A stretch of 64,000 nt of DNA from Annona cherimola (Eukaryota > Streptophyta > Magnoliopsida > Magnoliales > Annonaceae): positions 74,728,224-74,792,223 of the forward strand of contig CM059971.1 in the NCBI GenBank assembly GCA_030490835.1, written 5' to 3'. The notes below the pieces were generated by a model, which did no database searches, was not told the origin of the DNA, and saw only the letters and a program-made list of their open reading frames with translations. The translations under genes were made by a program, and so were the position numbers. Of the stretch, positions 34,806 to 45,004 are shown piece by piece; the stretch's first letter is position 1, and each line of letters starts with the position of its first letter.

Positions 34806-35671
34806 AACAAGTATAAATTGTGCATGTAACAAAATTTTTTATATATAATAAAAATTTAGCTATGAATAATAGTATTCGATCCTGAAGTAACTAAATATAT
34901 GTACATGAATACAATGTTATCTGCAGGTAAAGGAAGGGCTGCATTTAGGGACGTGTTGGTGACAATATTGCCACCTTGTTTGACATTGCCCCAATCTCCC
35001 CAAGAAGAAGAAAATGATAAAACTGGCTTAAATTCAACAAAGTTAGTATTTAAAAAAAAAAAGTTAGTATCAGCATTGACAAATAGTTAAAGAAGACCAT
35101 GTATGACATTTTACCTAATTACAACAAGAAGATGATCATTAACGCCTCGAGGAGAATATGGAGTCCATATTTATGTAGTTCTCGTGGTACCGATGATAGT
35201 GATAACGTGACCCAATGGATTTGGTTGGTGGTGTCGGCAGTGTGTCAAGTCACTTTTCCACGTACATCAATCAGATCTCTAAGATTGCTATAATAAGCGG
35301 CGGTGCTTACTACCAACCAATATCTGAATGACTAGTACAGGAATTCAATTGTAAATGCTCCTGGATCCCGAGATTAAAACAGTGATCAACTAGTACAAAA
35401 ATTTTGTATGAATTTTCCACGACAGTGTTGTATTTTCATTCAGGAAATAATTTGTAAAAAATAATTAAAAATATATACATGTTAGTGTTTCTAAAGAAAA
35501 TCGTGAACTTATTGTGCATGTCATATATAAAAGCCAGAGGAGATTTTGTGGACAAAAAAAATATTCAGTATTTAAGGGTAGTTATATATGATTTATTTCC
35601 CCTAAAAAACCAAAAACATGTAGCGGAGCTCGTTAAGCAAACATTAATTATTAGTTCACCTAAATAAGTTT
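34806..35671. other. Intergenic, no gene found
   Basis: Less AT-rich patches at 34920-35010 and 35140-35290 have short open frames with no recognised domain. Confidence 0.35.
35039..35070 (+). mobile_element. Ultrashort A-tailed insert
   Basis: AAAGTTAGTAT occurs at 35039-35049 and 35060-35070 around TT plus A8. It is the shortest of the class. Confidence 0.42.
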
Positions 35672-35990
35672 TATTTTGAGCTCCGCTTCTATATAATCTT
35701 TTCTATTTTTAATATCTTGATAATAATAATAATTTATTTTATTTATTATATTTAGTATCATTTATTTAGCTAAAAGATCAATTTCATCGAAATCAAATAT
35801 GTGCAAGATTATGTTTACTTTAAAATATATATTCATATATAAATTATGAAAAATGTTTAAATTTATTTACATATGTATTATAATATAATAATATTTTATA
35901 AAAATTATTTATCCACGCTAAACATAGTTTATATAACATATGTTTGAAAAATCTACTTCATTTTATAAAATCAGCTCGATATTACTACGA
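35672..35990. repeat. Family W-related half element
   Basis: It begins with GCTTCTATATAATC, then ATTATATTTAGTATCATTTA, ATCAATTTCATCGAAATCAAA and TTCATATATAAATTATGAAAA, as in other family W copies. Confidence 0.45.
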
Positions 35991-36038
35991 GAGTGGACCT
36001 CCCTGGGCGTGAAACACCTTGAGCCCATGCACTTCACC

Positions 36039-36096
36039 CTCATAGCAGCATCTTTTCTTTTTCTTTTTTTATGATATTACTCATAGTAGCATCCTT
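36039..36096 (-). mobile_element. Ultrashort A-tailed insert (diverged)
   Basis: CTCATAGCAGCATCTT (36039-36054) and CTCATAGTAGCATCCTT (36080-36096) flank an insert. Read on the minus strand, it is TAATATCAT plus an A-rich tail. Confidence 0.48.
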
Positions 36097-36469
36097 AAAT
36101 TATGGTCTACAAGGCTCTAGACTGTCTTCTGATTATCGTGCATATTAATTTTCCATGGAAACACCTTTGTAGAGTGTATTTGATTAGGTGTTCAAAATCA
36201 TTTTCCTTGGATCTATTTTGATATATAATGGAAAAGTGTAGTACATTCATGCGTTTTTTCCTCATTTTTTTAACTGACGTGATAAGTTTAACGATCGATT
36301 ACTAATCATTTTACTATTACTGTAATTATATATTTTTCATCAGTTTTTCTTTAAAGACATAACTTATTGGCATTGTTCCAGGTTCAAATTTTTTTGTTAC
36401 ACATCTTTTATATGCGTTCTATGCAATCAAACCTTTCATTAGATATCATAATTTTCTATTCGTAGGGCG

Positions 36470-36745
36470 TATTAGTGAAGTAATAAAACTTTCCATAAAA
36501 AAGCTTTTTGATAGAAAAAATTTTGAATTAGTAAAAAATAATTTGATGTTATATTAGTAATAATGAAGAGTAAAAAACTGAAGTTAATAATAGATAAATT
36601 TGTTACATAATTAATTGTGTATAAGTAATTAAAAATATAATAGTTTATCGGAAAATACTAATAAATAATTAAAAATTAAAAGAGTGAAAAGAGTGAAAAG
36701 TTTTTATTTAAAAAAATTTTATTACAGCCAAAGAAGCCCTTGTTA
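36470..36745 (-). mobile_element. Tourist-like MITE (diverged)
   Basis: Family phrases AATTTGATGTTATATTAGTAA, TAATGAAGAGTAAAAAACT and AATAATAGATAAATTTGTTA occur in order; the ends are decayed (GGGCGTATTAG...GCCAAAGAAGCCC). Confidence 0.45.
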
Positions 36746-36839
36746 AATCGAAGTTTATTTTAATGAAAAGTATTTTCATTACTCAACCCTATTTTAAAAA
36801 TTAAAAAATGGGTTGATGTTATTTCTATTTTTACTAGCA

Positions 36840-37310
36840 TTATTTTCTTGTATACCTGTGATCGTCCAAACAACAGCTTCAAAGGATGTGTGAATCAGAT
36901 AACCTACACGTGTAGTGGGCCCAGTACGTCTGCACGTACGCTCGTAGGTAGGATAGGGTACGTGTTGTCGGCAATAAAACTGCAACCACCGAAAGTTTCA
37001 GCGTCATTGGGCCCACAGGTGTACGATGCGATAGACGAGCCACGTGTAACTGCGTTGGAATGGTCAAACGTCAACGACTAAACTGCCGTCTGCGTCCTCA
37101 TGCGCGCGGCTGCCTCGATTGGATATATATATATATATATCGGGCGGCAGACACGTCACACGCGCACGCGGCGCGATCCGCGCGGAGAAAGGCGAGTCTC
37201 CTTGGCGGCAGCCACGTCAGCATCGAGGCTTTTCGGCAGGGTCGGATCCGCCACAAGCCTGCGATTATAAAACCACTCCCGAGGCCCACACGCGAAGCCT
37301 CGCGGGAGCA
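36840..37310 (+). promoter_or_regulatory. GC-rich, G-box-bearing promoter-like island
   Basis: This stretch is far more GC-rich and CpG-rich than its surroundings. It contains CACGTG twice (36907-36912 within the palindrome CTACACGTGTAG, and 37041-37046), CACGTCA-type ACGT motifs near 37151 and 37211, and TATAAAA at 37266-37272. G-box/ABRE motifs with a TATA box are typical of ABA- or light-responsive plant promoters. No gene follows: a Tourist MITE starts at 37338. It is either a relic promoter or an unannotated start of a short or non-coding transcript. Confidence 0.4.
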
Positions 37311-37337
37311 ACACAACCGATTGATAAAAGATGAAAA

Positions 37338-37635
37338 GGTGTGTTTGATAATAAATAAAATTTTCGAGATGTGTTTGGCAATTAAAAAAATATGTGAAGT
37401 TAAAAATTTTCAATCTAAAATTTTTCATTCTCCACAGCTATCATATTTTATAATCATTTTTTTACATTTTCTTATACAACTATCCTACTTTTTAATCATT
37501 TCTATACAACTATCCACACAACTAACTTATCTATTTTAACTTTATCCTCTTTACTACTCATCATTTGACATCATTTGACAATTTTTACTCTCCAAAACTT
37601 TTCACCAAAAGTTTTATTCAATATCAAACACACCC
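37338..37635 (+). mobile_element. Tourist-like MITE
   Basis: It starts GGTGTGTTTGATAA, has a second end-like GATGTGTTTGGCAATT at about 37369, and ends ATCAAACACACCC. Family phrases lie between. It is the first of three adjoining or nested copies. Confidence 0.6.
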
Positions 37636-38150
37636 TTGATAAAAACTTTTGAAGAATAAAAGTTGTCAAATGATTTGATATTATAGGAGTAATGATGAGG
37701 AGTGAAAAAAATAAATTTAAAATAAAGGTGTGTTTGGTTGGAGGTAAAACTTTTAATGAAAAGTTTTGGGGTAGAAGTTGTCAAATTGATAGAAAATGAT
37801 GTAATATAATAGGGGTAATGATGAGGAGTAAAAATAATAAAATTAAAATAGATAGGTTAGTTGTATGGGTAGTTGTGTAGAAATGATTGAAAAGTAAGGT
37901 AGTTTGTATAGAAAAATGTGAAAAAATAATTAAAAAATAGAGTAGTTATGGAGAGTGAAAAGTTTTGGGTTGAAAAGTTTTAGTTGACATATTCTGACCC
38001 CAAATAAACACACCCTAAATAGGTTAGTTGTATTGGTAGTTGTGTAGAAATGATTGAAAACTAGGGTTGTTATATAGAAAAATGTGTAAAAAAATAATTA
38101 AAAAATGAGTAGTTTTAACTTGACAACTTTTACAAATTGCCAAACACACC
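37636..38150 (-). mobile_element. Tourist-like MITE split by a nested Tourist MITE
   Basis: The outer copy runs 37636-37725 and continues at 38016-38150, ending GCCAAACACACC. Joining the flanks across 37726-38015 restores the family order (AAATAAATTT..., then ATAGGTTAGTTGTA...), which shows that the inner copy inserted into it. Confidence 0.65.
37726..38015 (-). mobile_element. Nested Tourist MITE with TAA duplication
   Basis: The 290-bp element has inverted ends AGGTGTGTTTGGTTGG and CCAAATAAACACACCC, flanked by TAA at 37723-37725 and 38016-38018. Its interior is nearly the reverse complement of the 27548 copy. Confidence 0.82.
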
Positions 38151-38634
38151 TAAAATCTATAAGAAAATACTGTGATCATTAAAAATCGAGGAGTCAAGGA
38201 ATAAATAAAATTTCTGAATGTGTAAAAAGTTAGATTGTTCTTAAAAAATGGTTTCAAAGATAGAACTATTGAAAGGGTGTTTGTCAGTAATTGTCCGTAA
38301 GTGTCCCGTGTTTTTTGAATTATTATATATAACTATAGATTTCTTTAATGTCAAATTATATCAATTTCGTTAATGGCTATTATCATGTTCTATGCATTTT
38401 CGTATTTTCTGAATTATTTATTGGAATAATCATTAACCTGATTGGTATAACTTCAATTTTATTGTAGATCTAAGGCGCACGTAGTAATGCTTTTGAAAAA
38501 TAAATACATTAACACTTATAAGGAAATGTTCTATTTATCAACCTTTGCGTAAAAAAAAAATAGTGTTTCATTTGGGCCGGATAAAAATTAATTTACGAAT
38601 AAATAACCTCTTATTGTTATAATAAATTTTTGGA
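38151..38634. other. Intergenic, no gene found
   Basis: AT-rich sequence with no supported feature. Confidence 0.4.
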
Positions 38635-38790
38635 TAATTTGCAAATATACTAATATAATTGAATTATAATTACAAATATACTTACATAATTTCAAAAACC
38701 ACAAATAATTTATATAATTTGACATTAGTTGTAGTCATATCCACAACATCCATATTCTGTCACGGCACAGTGAACTCTTGTTAATATCAT
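38635..38790. repeat. Repeat family R copy
   Basis: It contains ATTTGCAAATATACTAATAT, AATTACAAATATACTTACAT and a CATCCATATTCTGTCACGGC stretch comparable to other R copies. Confidence 0.35.
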
Positions 38791-38809
38791 TCTCACTTAT
38801 TTTCATGAT

Positions 38810-39540
38810 GGCAAAAACATTTTTGATGTTGGATAGGTTGTATTGAAAACAGGAGGAGAAATGATTGTAAAGTTTTTCAAATTCACTACGAGGCATTGTT
38901 CTGAAGGGGGCAAAACAATTTTGTTCTAAAGTTCCAATGATAGTTTGGTGGGCTAGGGGAGTTTTTTGAAATTGGACTGCGTTAAGAGAGAATGCTACGA
39001 AGATGGAATGCTCTGTCGCTTCTAGTGTAGAGGAAGGAAATAGAGATGCATTTTTTTCGAAAATGGATTTGCATCTTTTAGATTTGAAGAAGAATGTCTA
39101 TAATGGCATGTGGGTTATTGACAGACAATTGAGATGGAGAAGGATGATGCTATTGCTGGATTTAGGCGATCTTCAGTCACCCTAAAGAGGACAAGCTGAT
39201 AATGCTGGCTTATTGGCTACCAACTTTGCTATCGTCGAATTTTAAAAGGTGATTCTTGTTGGTTTTTATGAAAGCTCGAACAAAGGAAAGAGGTGGAAGA
39301 CACCGATGTCAATGGCAGACGATAGAAATGGTAGATGAAATTAGATGACAGCAATGGTCGACAAAATAAACGAAATTTCCAACAAATTTGAAGACACTGG
39401 CTTGCTACTTTGACCTGCCAGAGTGGAGCCCCTTGACGGCATGCTTTCTTGAAAAAAGGTCCTGCAACCATGGATGAATTGGGGATGACGAAGCACCATA
39501 TCAATTCTCCACTGATGCACTGAAGCTAGCATATTTGTGG
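38810..39540. other. Possible gene fragment of unknown origin
   Basis: Composition is less AT-rich and short frames are open on both strands (for example 39003-39185 plus, 39229-39504 minus), but no domain is recognised and no splice-consistent model emerges. It may be exon debris or ordinary intergenic DNA. Confidence 0.2.
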
Positions 39541-39814
39541 CCCTGTTTAGGCAATCTAAGCATTAATTTATCTTGAAACATTGTTTTGTTGTATTGCTCT
39601 AAAAAAATTAATAAATCATCAATGCAGAATCAACAAAAAATCATAATGCAAATAAATCTAAAAAAACTCTAACTTCCTTCTTCACAAAAAAAAAATAATA
39701 ATAATAATAATTCTGGCTTGAAGGCCTCCAAGAATGTCCTAAATTGAAAGGCAATTGGGAGAAAACAAAGGTCTTAAGGGCTGCTTGGCTTTTATTTGAT
39801 GGCAAAGTTTACAA

Positions 39815-40010
39815 TGAGGATGCCTAAAACTAGTGTCAAACTATGTAAAAGTTATTTGCAAATTTTGAAATTATATGGTTATATTTACAATTATGATTAA
39901 ACTAAATTGATGTATTTAAAAATTACCCCAAAATTTTCTATGTATTTTTTCCGTAATGTTATGCAAATAACCCTCATAAAATATTTGTAAGAAGAGAGAT
40001 CATTAACAGC
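39815..40010. repeat. Repeat family R copy
   Basis: It contains TATTTGCAAATTTTGAAATT, TTTACAATTATGATTAAAC and AAATAACCCTCATAAAATAT, paralleling 25990-26110. Confidence 0.35.
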
Positions 40011-41080
40011 ATTCTCCAAAATGAGGTGGAAGGTTACTATTTAGATTTTATGAGAAAAAAACTCATTATGTAAATACCCAAATAATCATTCCGCTCATAA
40101 TTAAGAAGATAAAATGCATAGGTGAAAAGATAATGTGCACACATATGAGTGATTGAGTCTACTTTTGTTTTATGTTTTATATCATTTTGTTGGACTTTTT
40201 ACAATATCAAATTATAGAATCTTCTTTCTACTTTTACCAAAGGTAATTTTATAATTTCATACCGCTTCTAATGTCAATAATGACAATTAGGGTTAAAATA
40301 TATGTGGTAATTTATACGATTTTATAGATGCATAGCAATAATATCTATAAATATCAATATAACTTGTAGTAATATTTGAAATTAAGTCTAATATTAAAAT
40401 AAAAAAATTTCTATTAGACACTTTTCGAAAATATATAGCTAGAAAGAATTTTAAGTTTTTTATAAAAAAAAAAAACTTCTATCGTGACTTCCATCTAATC
40501 ATGATTCTTTCTTATCAAATATTGTCTTATACTTCCATCAGAAAGAAAGAAAAGTATGATTTTATACATTGCTTAACCATATTCCCTTATGCCTAACAGC
40601 TATCTTTGATTTGATCGACGGCCACTACGTATGCAGAAAAATAACATGCAAGATGGTCATCCAAGAGATATGAAGGATTAATTGGAGCACGAGTATTGCG
40701 CTCAACCTCCTCTTTCATCCTTTTAATCATGTATTATTGACTTAGCAGTCAGTGGATCTCTCCACACCAAATCTAATAATGAGTAGCTCAATGAACTGAA
40801 TTATCAGCAGAATATGTGTATTTAAATTTCCACCCTACTCGAAAAAAAAAAATTTCAGCCTACTGCTGCTGCTGCAAATAATAATGATGATGATGATGGT
40901 CATTTGGGCGTTTTCCTGCCTAGTCTCGTTGGCTGGTAGTCATGTTAATATCAATATTGTATACACCCATAAAAAACAACAAATAATAATAGTACTACTG
41001 AGCAGCTTCATCAATGTAGGTCTCTAAGGACGATAGTGTGCAGGTTACATTTTAATTCCTTTTTTAAGAGAGAGTCTAGC
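40011..41080. other. Intergenic, no gene found
   Basis: It contains short CTG (40864-40875) and ATG/GAT (40880-40898) trinucleotide runs. No ORF is credible. Confidence 0.4.
40824..40864 (+). mobile_element. Ultrashort A-tailed insert
   Basis: AAATTTCCACCCTACT (40824-40839) and AAATTTCAGCCTACT (40850-40864) flank CG plus A-run. The CGAAAA junction equals the 3' terminus of the truncated LINE at 31349. Confidence 0.5.
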
Positions 41081-41475
41081 CTTATTTTGAGCCCACCTTA
41101 ATGATTCGTTGAAATCCAAGCCATTTGGTTATGTTTAGTATTACATATTTAGACTAAAATATAAAAAATTATTTTGATGAGAATCGTGTATAGTTCGTAC
41201 CTTTTAAAAAAATATAGAACCATGTATAAAATTTACAATTTACTTGAACCCATTTGTAAGAATATTAAAAACTAATAAATTGTATATACCCATTGTCTTC
41301 TATATTAGAAGGGTTTTAGAAGGTTTAGATGCTTGCATATATAATAGCACTTAAGTCTTTTTTTACTGAAACAATGTTTAATGTTTTAGATTTACTCTCA
41401 TATTAATCTTTGATTAAAATGATATTTCATATATCTTCATGAAATAGGCCATAATAGAATCAATGGACGGCTCGA
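41081..41475. repeat. Family W-related repeat
   Basis: It shares family phrases such as TTGGTTATGTTTAGTATTA, AGGTTTAGATG and GATATTTCATATATC in W-like order. It is diverged, with approximate ends. Confidence 0.3.
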
Positions 41476-41999
41476 ATTTCATAAAATCATCAGAATAACC
41501 ACACGGGCATTGCTTCAATGATGTCCTCGACGACGCTCAAATATTTATAATTAAATCAACATCCAGTTCACTCATTTCATTACTAAGACGAGCACAATTG
41601 GCCACTTAGGCATCAAAGACGTGCCCAAATGCAGAGTGGTGACGTTTCTCCTGGATTTTCTATGAGAGTGTCACCTGTTGAGTATTTTAAGAATAATTGT
41701 TAGAAAAAATGATAGAATATTGATAAAAAAAAAATTATAAGAATGTTTCGATGTCCAATTGTAATACAAGATGAGATGATGTGATATGATGTAATATATA
41801 TGAAATAAAAAAAGCGGCACAAATTAATACCAGCTGTGGTTTGCATGCCTATTGATCTAAGATAAAATACTAGTGAAAGTTTTATCTTCTAAGTTGGGAG
41901 CTTGATCTTTGGGTTGAGGAGCATGAGACTCCTCCCCAGATAATAGGCTAGATTTGTAAAAATGAAGTGAAACGAGATATTATAAGACAATTTTCAGAT

Positions 42000-42400
42000 A
42001 GAACTATAAAAAAAATTTACTCATTTCATTTAATATTATTTATTTTATCATAGTGCTAAAAATTATTTTAATTTAAGTCTTGGATAAGTCATACATAATT
42101 AATAATATATAATCATACCCTGTGTAAATTATAAAAATGAATATTCTTATATTATTAATTTATATGCTCATTTATAAGAATAATGTTTTAGATGGTTTAG
42201 ACTGATGTAATTAACAACTTTAAAATTGATATACAAATCAAATAATGTTACTGGGAGATTTAAAACCTTTATTAATGGAGCCATGCATATATTTAATTTG
42301 CATAAATTTGATTTTCTAATCAAACAAATAATTTTAAATGCAGTTAGTGTATTGGATTTCTTATGAAAATTAAAGTATTGGAGATTGATCTAACCAATTT
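42000..42400. repeat. Family W-related palindromic repeat
   Basis: TTTAATATTATTTATTTTATC and AAATAATTTTAAATGCAGTTAG-type phrases lie in inverse order around about 42195, where TTTTAGATGGTTTAGA occurs. Non-coding. Confidence 0.35.
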
Positions 42401-43985
42401 AAACATAAAATGGGAGGACAACAATGAAATATTTAAGTGTTTTCCAAACCATTGAATCCCTACCCTACTTATATTATTCTATAAATCATTCGCACATTTA
42501 TACATAAAATGAGCTTCGTTAACAGTACTTGATTCGATGGATGACGATGAGGTGCCTGAGTGGACAAGTTGCGAGTAACAAATTAAATAATTGAAATGAA
42601 ATAAAAAATTTTGCCTTTCAAGTTCCAAGTGGACAATAGGTACGGCGCAATATGTAGTTGTCTCACCTACCAAATCGACGCCATGTATACCAGACGTTGA
42701 CTTCGTATGAGCTATCGACAGAATTGAAAAACACGTAAAAAAAAAAAAAAAAGAATTTTTTTATGTGGGTTTTTTTTTTTAATTTCAATAGGATGTAAAT
42801 TGCAAGTCAACAAGGAAATCATTTACGATTTAACTGATTATAGTGCGTGGAAGTTCTTAAGGATTTGGTAGGTTATAAAGTCTTCCGAAAATCATATCTT
42901 AGACATTCTTAATTAATTTATTTCTTATCATGGTCTGCACGAGGTGGTTCATCTATCATGTTTATCATTCCTCAATACTTTGAAATTATTCAACTCGAAT
43001 TTCGTAAATTCATGTGGTACATAACATTTGAAAATCTGCATTCCGGGGCAGTAGCGTTAGTGCGTTACTGGTACTCATCCAAGCTCATGTTCCTGTTTAT
43101 TGGGTTTCAAGCTCATGGAAGCTTTTGTCTCCCACTGTATTTCGCAGAAGCGTATATTTGGGTTAAATTTTGCTAACGTAAATGAGAAAATGTACTTTCA
43201 TGAGTTCTAAATATGTGGCGATAAAAAATTTGAAAATCTATAAAATTGTGTAGAAACTTACTAGAAATCCGAAAAACGGTTAGATCAATCGTTTCAAATA
43301 TTGAAATTTGATAAAATTCTGTAAACTTATTCATCTCGGTGGAAGAAAACTTTTCAAGGTTGTTGATATCAACTTACATATGTATCATTTTAGCTAATGA
43401 TTAAACAATTTCGATGGGTGCATATTTACTTGAAATGATTTTGATCTTTTGGTGTATGAAAATCTTCAATGAAGATAATTCTTAATATCATAATTAAATA
43501 TGTATTAACTAATCTAATGGTTGGTTTGGATAAAAATTATTGTTTTAGTTAAACCTTAAATAAAGTTGCAAGTGTATATTTCATCAGAAATAGTGCATGT
43601 TGGAACGTGGAACTACCTTTTATCTATTTCTTTTGTCTATTAGAACACTTTACCTATCATTAAACTTATATAAATCATTATTACAATTTTCCAATAGATC
43701 CTTTTCAAATACACTCCACACAAATTAAAGACTCTTAAATTAATTATATTGATCTGAGCAACACATCAGTTGTCATTCAAATGAAGCTGTCTATCGCGGT
43801 CATCATATATATTTTATGTTATATTCTCTGTACGCGCATGAAGAAGGACGACATTAGATATGGATCATGACAAGAAAGTGTTGGACCCGACCTTGCGTGG
43901 AGCATGATCATATGAGTCTTTATCATACTATAAATTCATACCCCCCAAAACCACCACATAGATAAAATGTTATTCTACTTTATGT
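42401..43985. other. Intergenic left flank of the copia element
   Basis: No gene is seen. Longest frames are about 70 codons without a domain. The AATTA at 43986-43990 is the left target-site copy of the copia insertion. Confidence 0.4.
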
Positions 43986-43990
43986 AATTA

Positions 43991-44492
43991 TGTTGGGGCA
44001 CGGACTTGGAATAAAGAGAAAATTTTAAGGAAAGTGGAAATTATGCAAACCAAAATAGGTTACTCCTCGAGGCGTGTTACATTCGTCACTTTCCTTAAGG
44101 CAATATTCGCATCCTTACAGCTGTTTAGAGTTATAGCAATTTGCCTCTAAGATACAAAGAGAGTACCTAATCTAAAATGGAAACAGCCTCCTTTTTAGAT
44201 TCCAAACACTTGAAAATAACAGGCTTTGAATGGAGTTGGAAAACAAGGAGAAAATACTAGAGAGCAAGAGTAGGTTGGAGAGGGATTGTGTTTCTAAACG
44301 AATGAAAATCCCATATATATAGGCTTTGGTTTTTCTTTTTTCTTTTTTTGATAAAACAGGCTTTGGTTTTTAACGTTTCAAAAAAAAATTAATTCAAAGG
44401 TCAAAAACGGCTAAAACGTTATGGCCAATTTATTTAAAAATTTGAAACGCTTAAACGGCTGAAACGTTATTTTTATTTATGAAATTCCAACA
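43991..44492 (-). repeat. 3' LTR of the copia element
   Basis: It starts TGTTGGGG and ends CCAACA on the plus strand (TG...CA). At 502 bp it is longer than the other LTR because of a 23-nt insert with its 14-bp duplication (44321-44371); the other LTR in turn has a longer TA run. Confidence 0.93.
44321..44371 (-). mobile_element. Ultrashort A-tailed insert inside one LTR (empty site known)
   Basis: AGGCTTTGGTTTTT occurs at 44321-44334 and 44358-44371. The intervening 23 nt read GTTTTATC plus A7 and further A/G on the minus strand. The sister LTR has a single copy of the 14-mer at 49350-49363 and no insert. Because LTRs are identical at birth, this insert arrived after the copia element. Confidence 0.82.
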
Positions 44493-44505
44493 TTCCCCCA
44501 CCATT
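44493..44505 (-). other. Polypurine tract of the copia element
   Basis: On the minus strand AATGGTGGGGGAA directly precedes the 3' LTR, the position used to prime plus-strand DNA synthesis. Confidence 0.8.
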
Positions 44506-45004
44506 TTTAAAATAGAAATCAATTCCATTCAAGCCAAGGAAATCTCATACATAATTAAAGATGTCGGATAGACTTGAACCTTCATTTAGTGAAAATATCT
44601 CAAGATCTAGCGAGGTGTTCAATAGCCAGGACTTTGAACTGTCGACCCCATTTGATAAATCGGACATATTTCACATATAAGATTTAAAATATATCAAGTG
44701 TTTATAAAGGCGATACTTTATGGCCGTGTATCAATATCCCAGTTTCATAAGTACCTCAGAGTGAACTCACACACTTTGGAAACAGAAACGACCTCACTTC
44801 CAACACTCATATAGGTGGATCTATTTAGAGTACCCTGTAATTAAATACTCTAACACAAAGGTTTTAGATCCATTAAGAGTATAATATACTCATCCTCATA
44901 AATACATTATAGGAACCAAGCACTGCCTGAGGGATGCAAAAATAAATAAATAAATATAACCAGTGCTTGCAAGTTGCGAAATAACATACTTTGCTCATTG
45001 AACT

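Noticed and set aside
37060..37539. 159-codon plus-strand ORF
   Set aside because: It spans the GC-rich promoter-like island, a TA microsatellite and a Tourist MITE. Composition changes abruptly along it and no domain is recognisable, so it is a chance frame.
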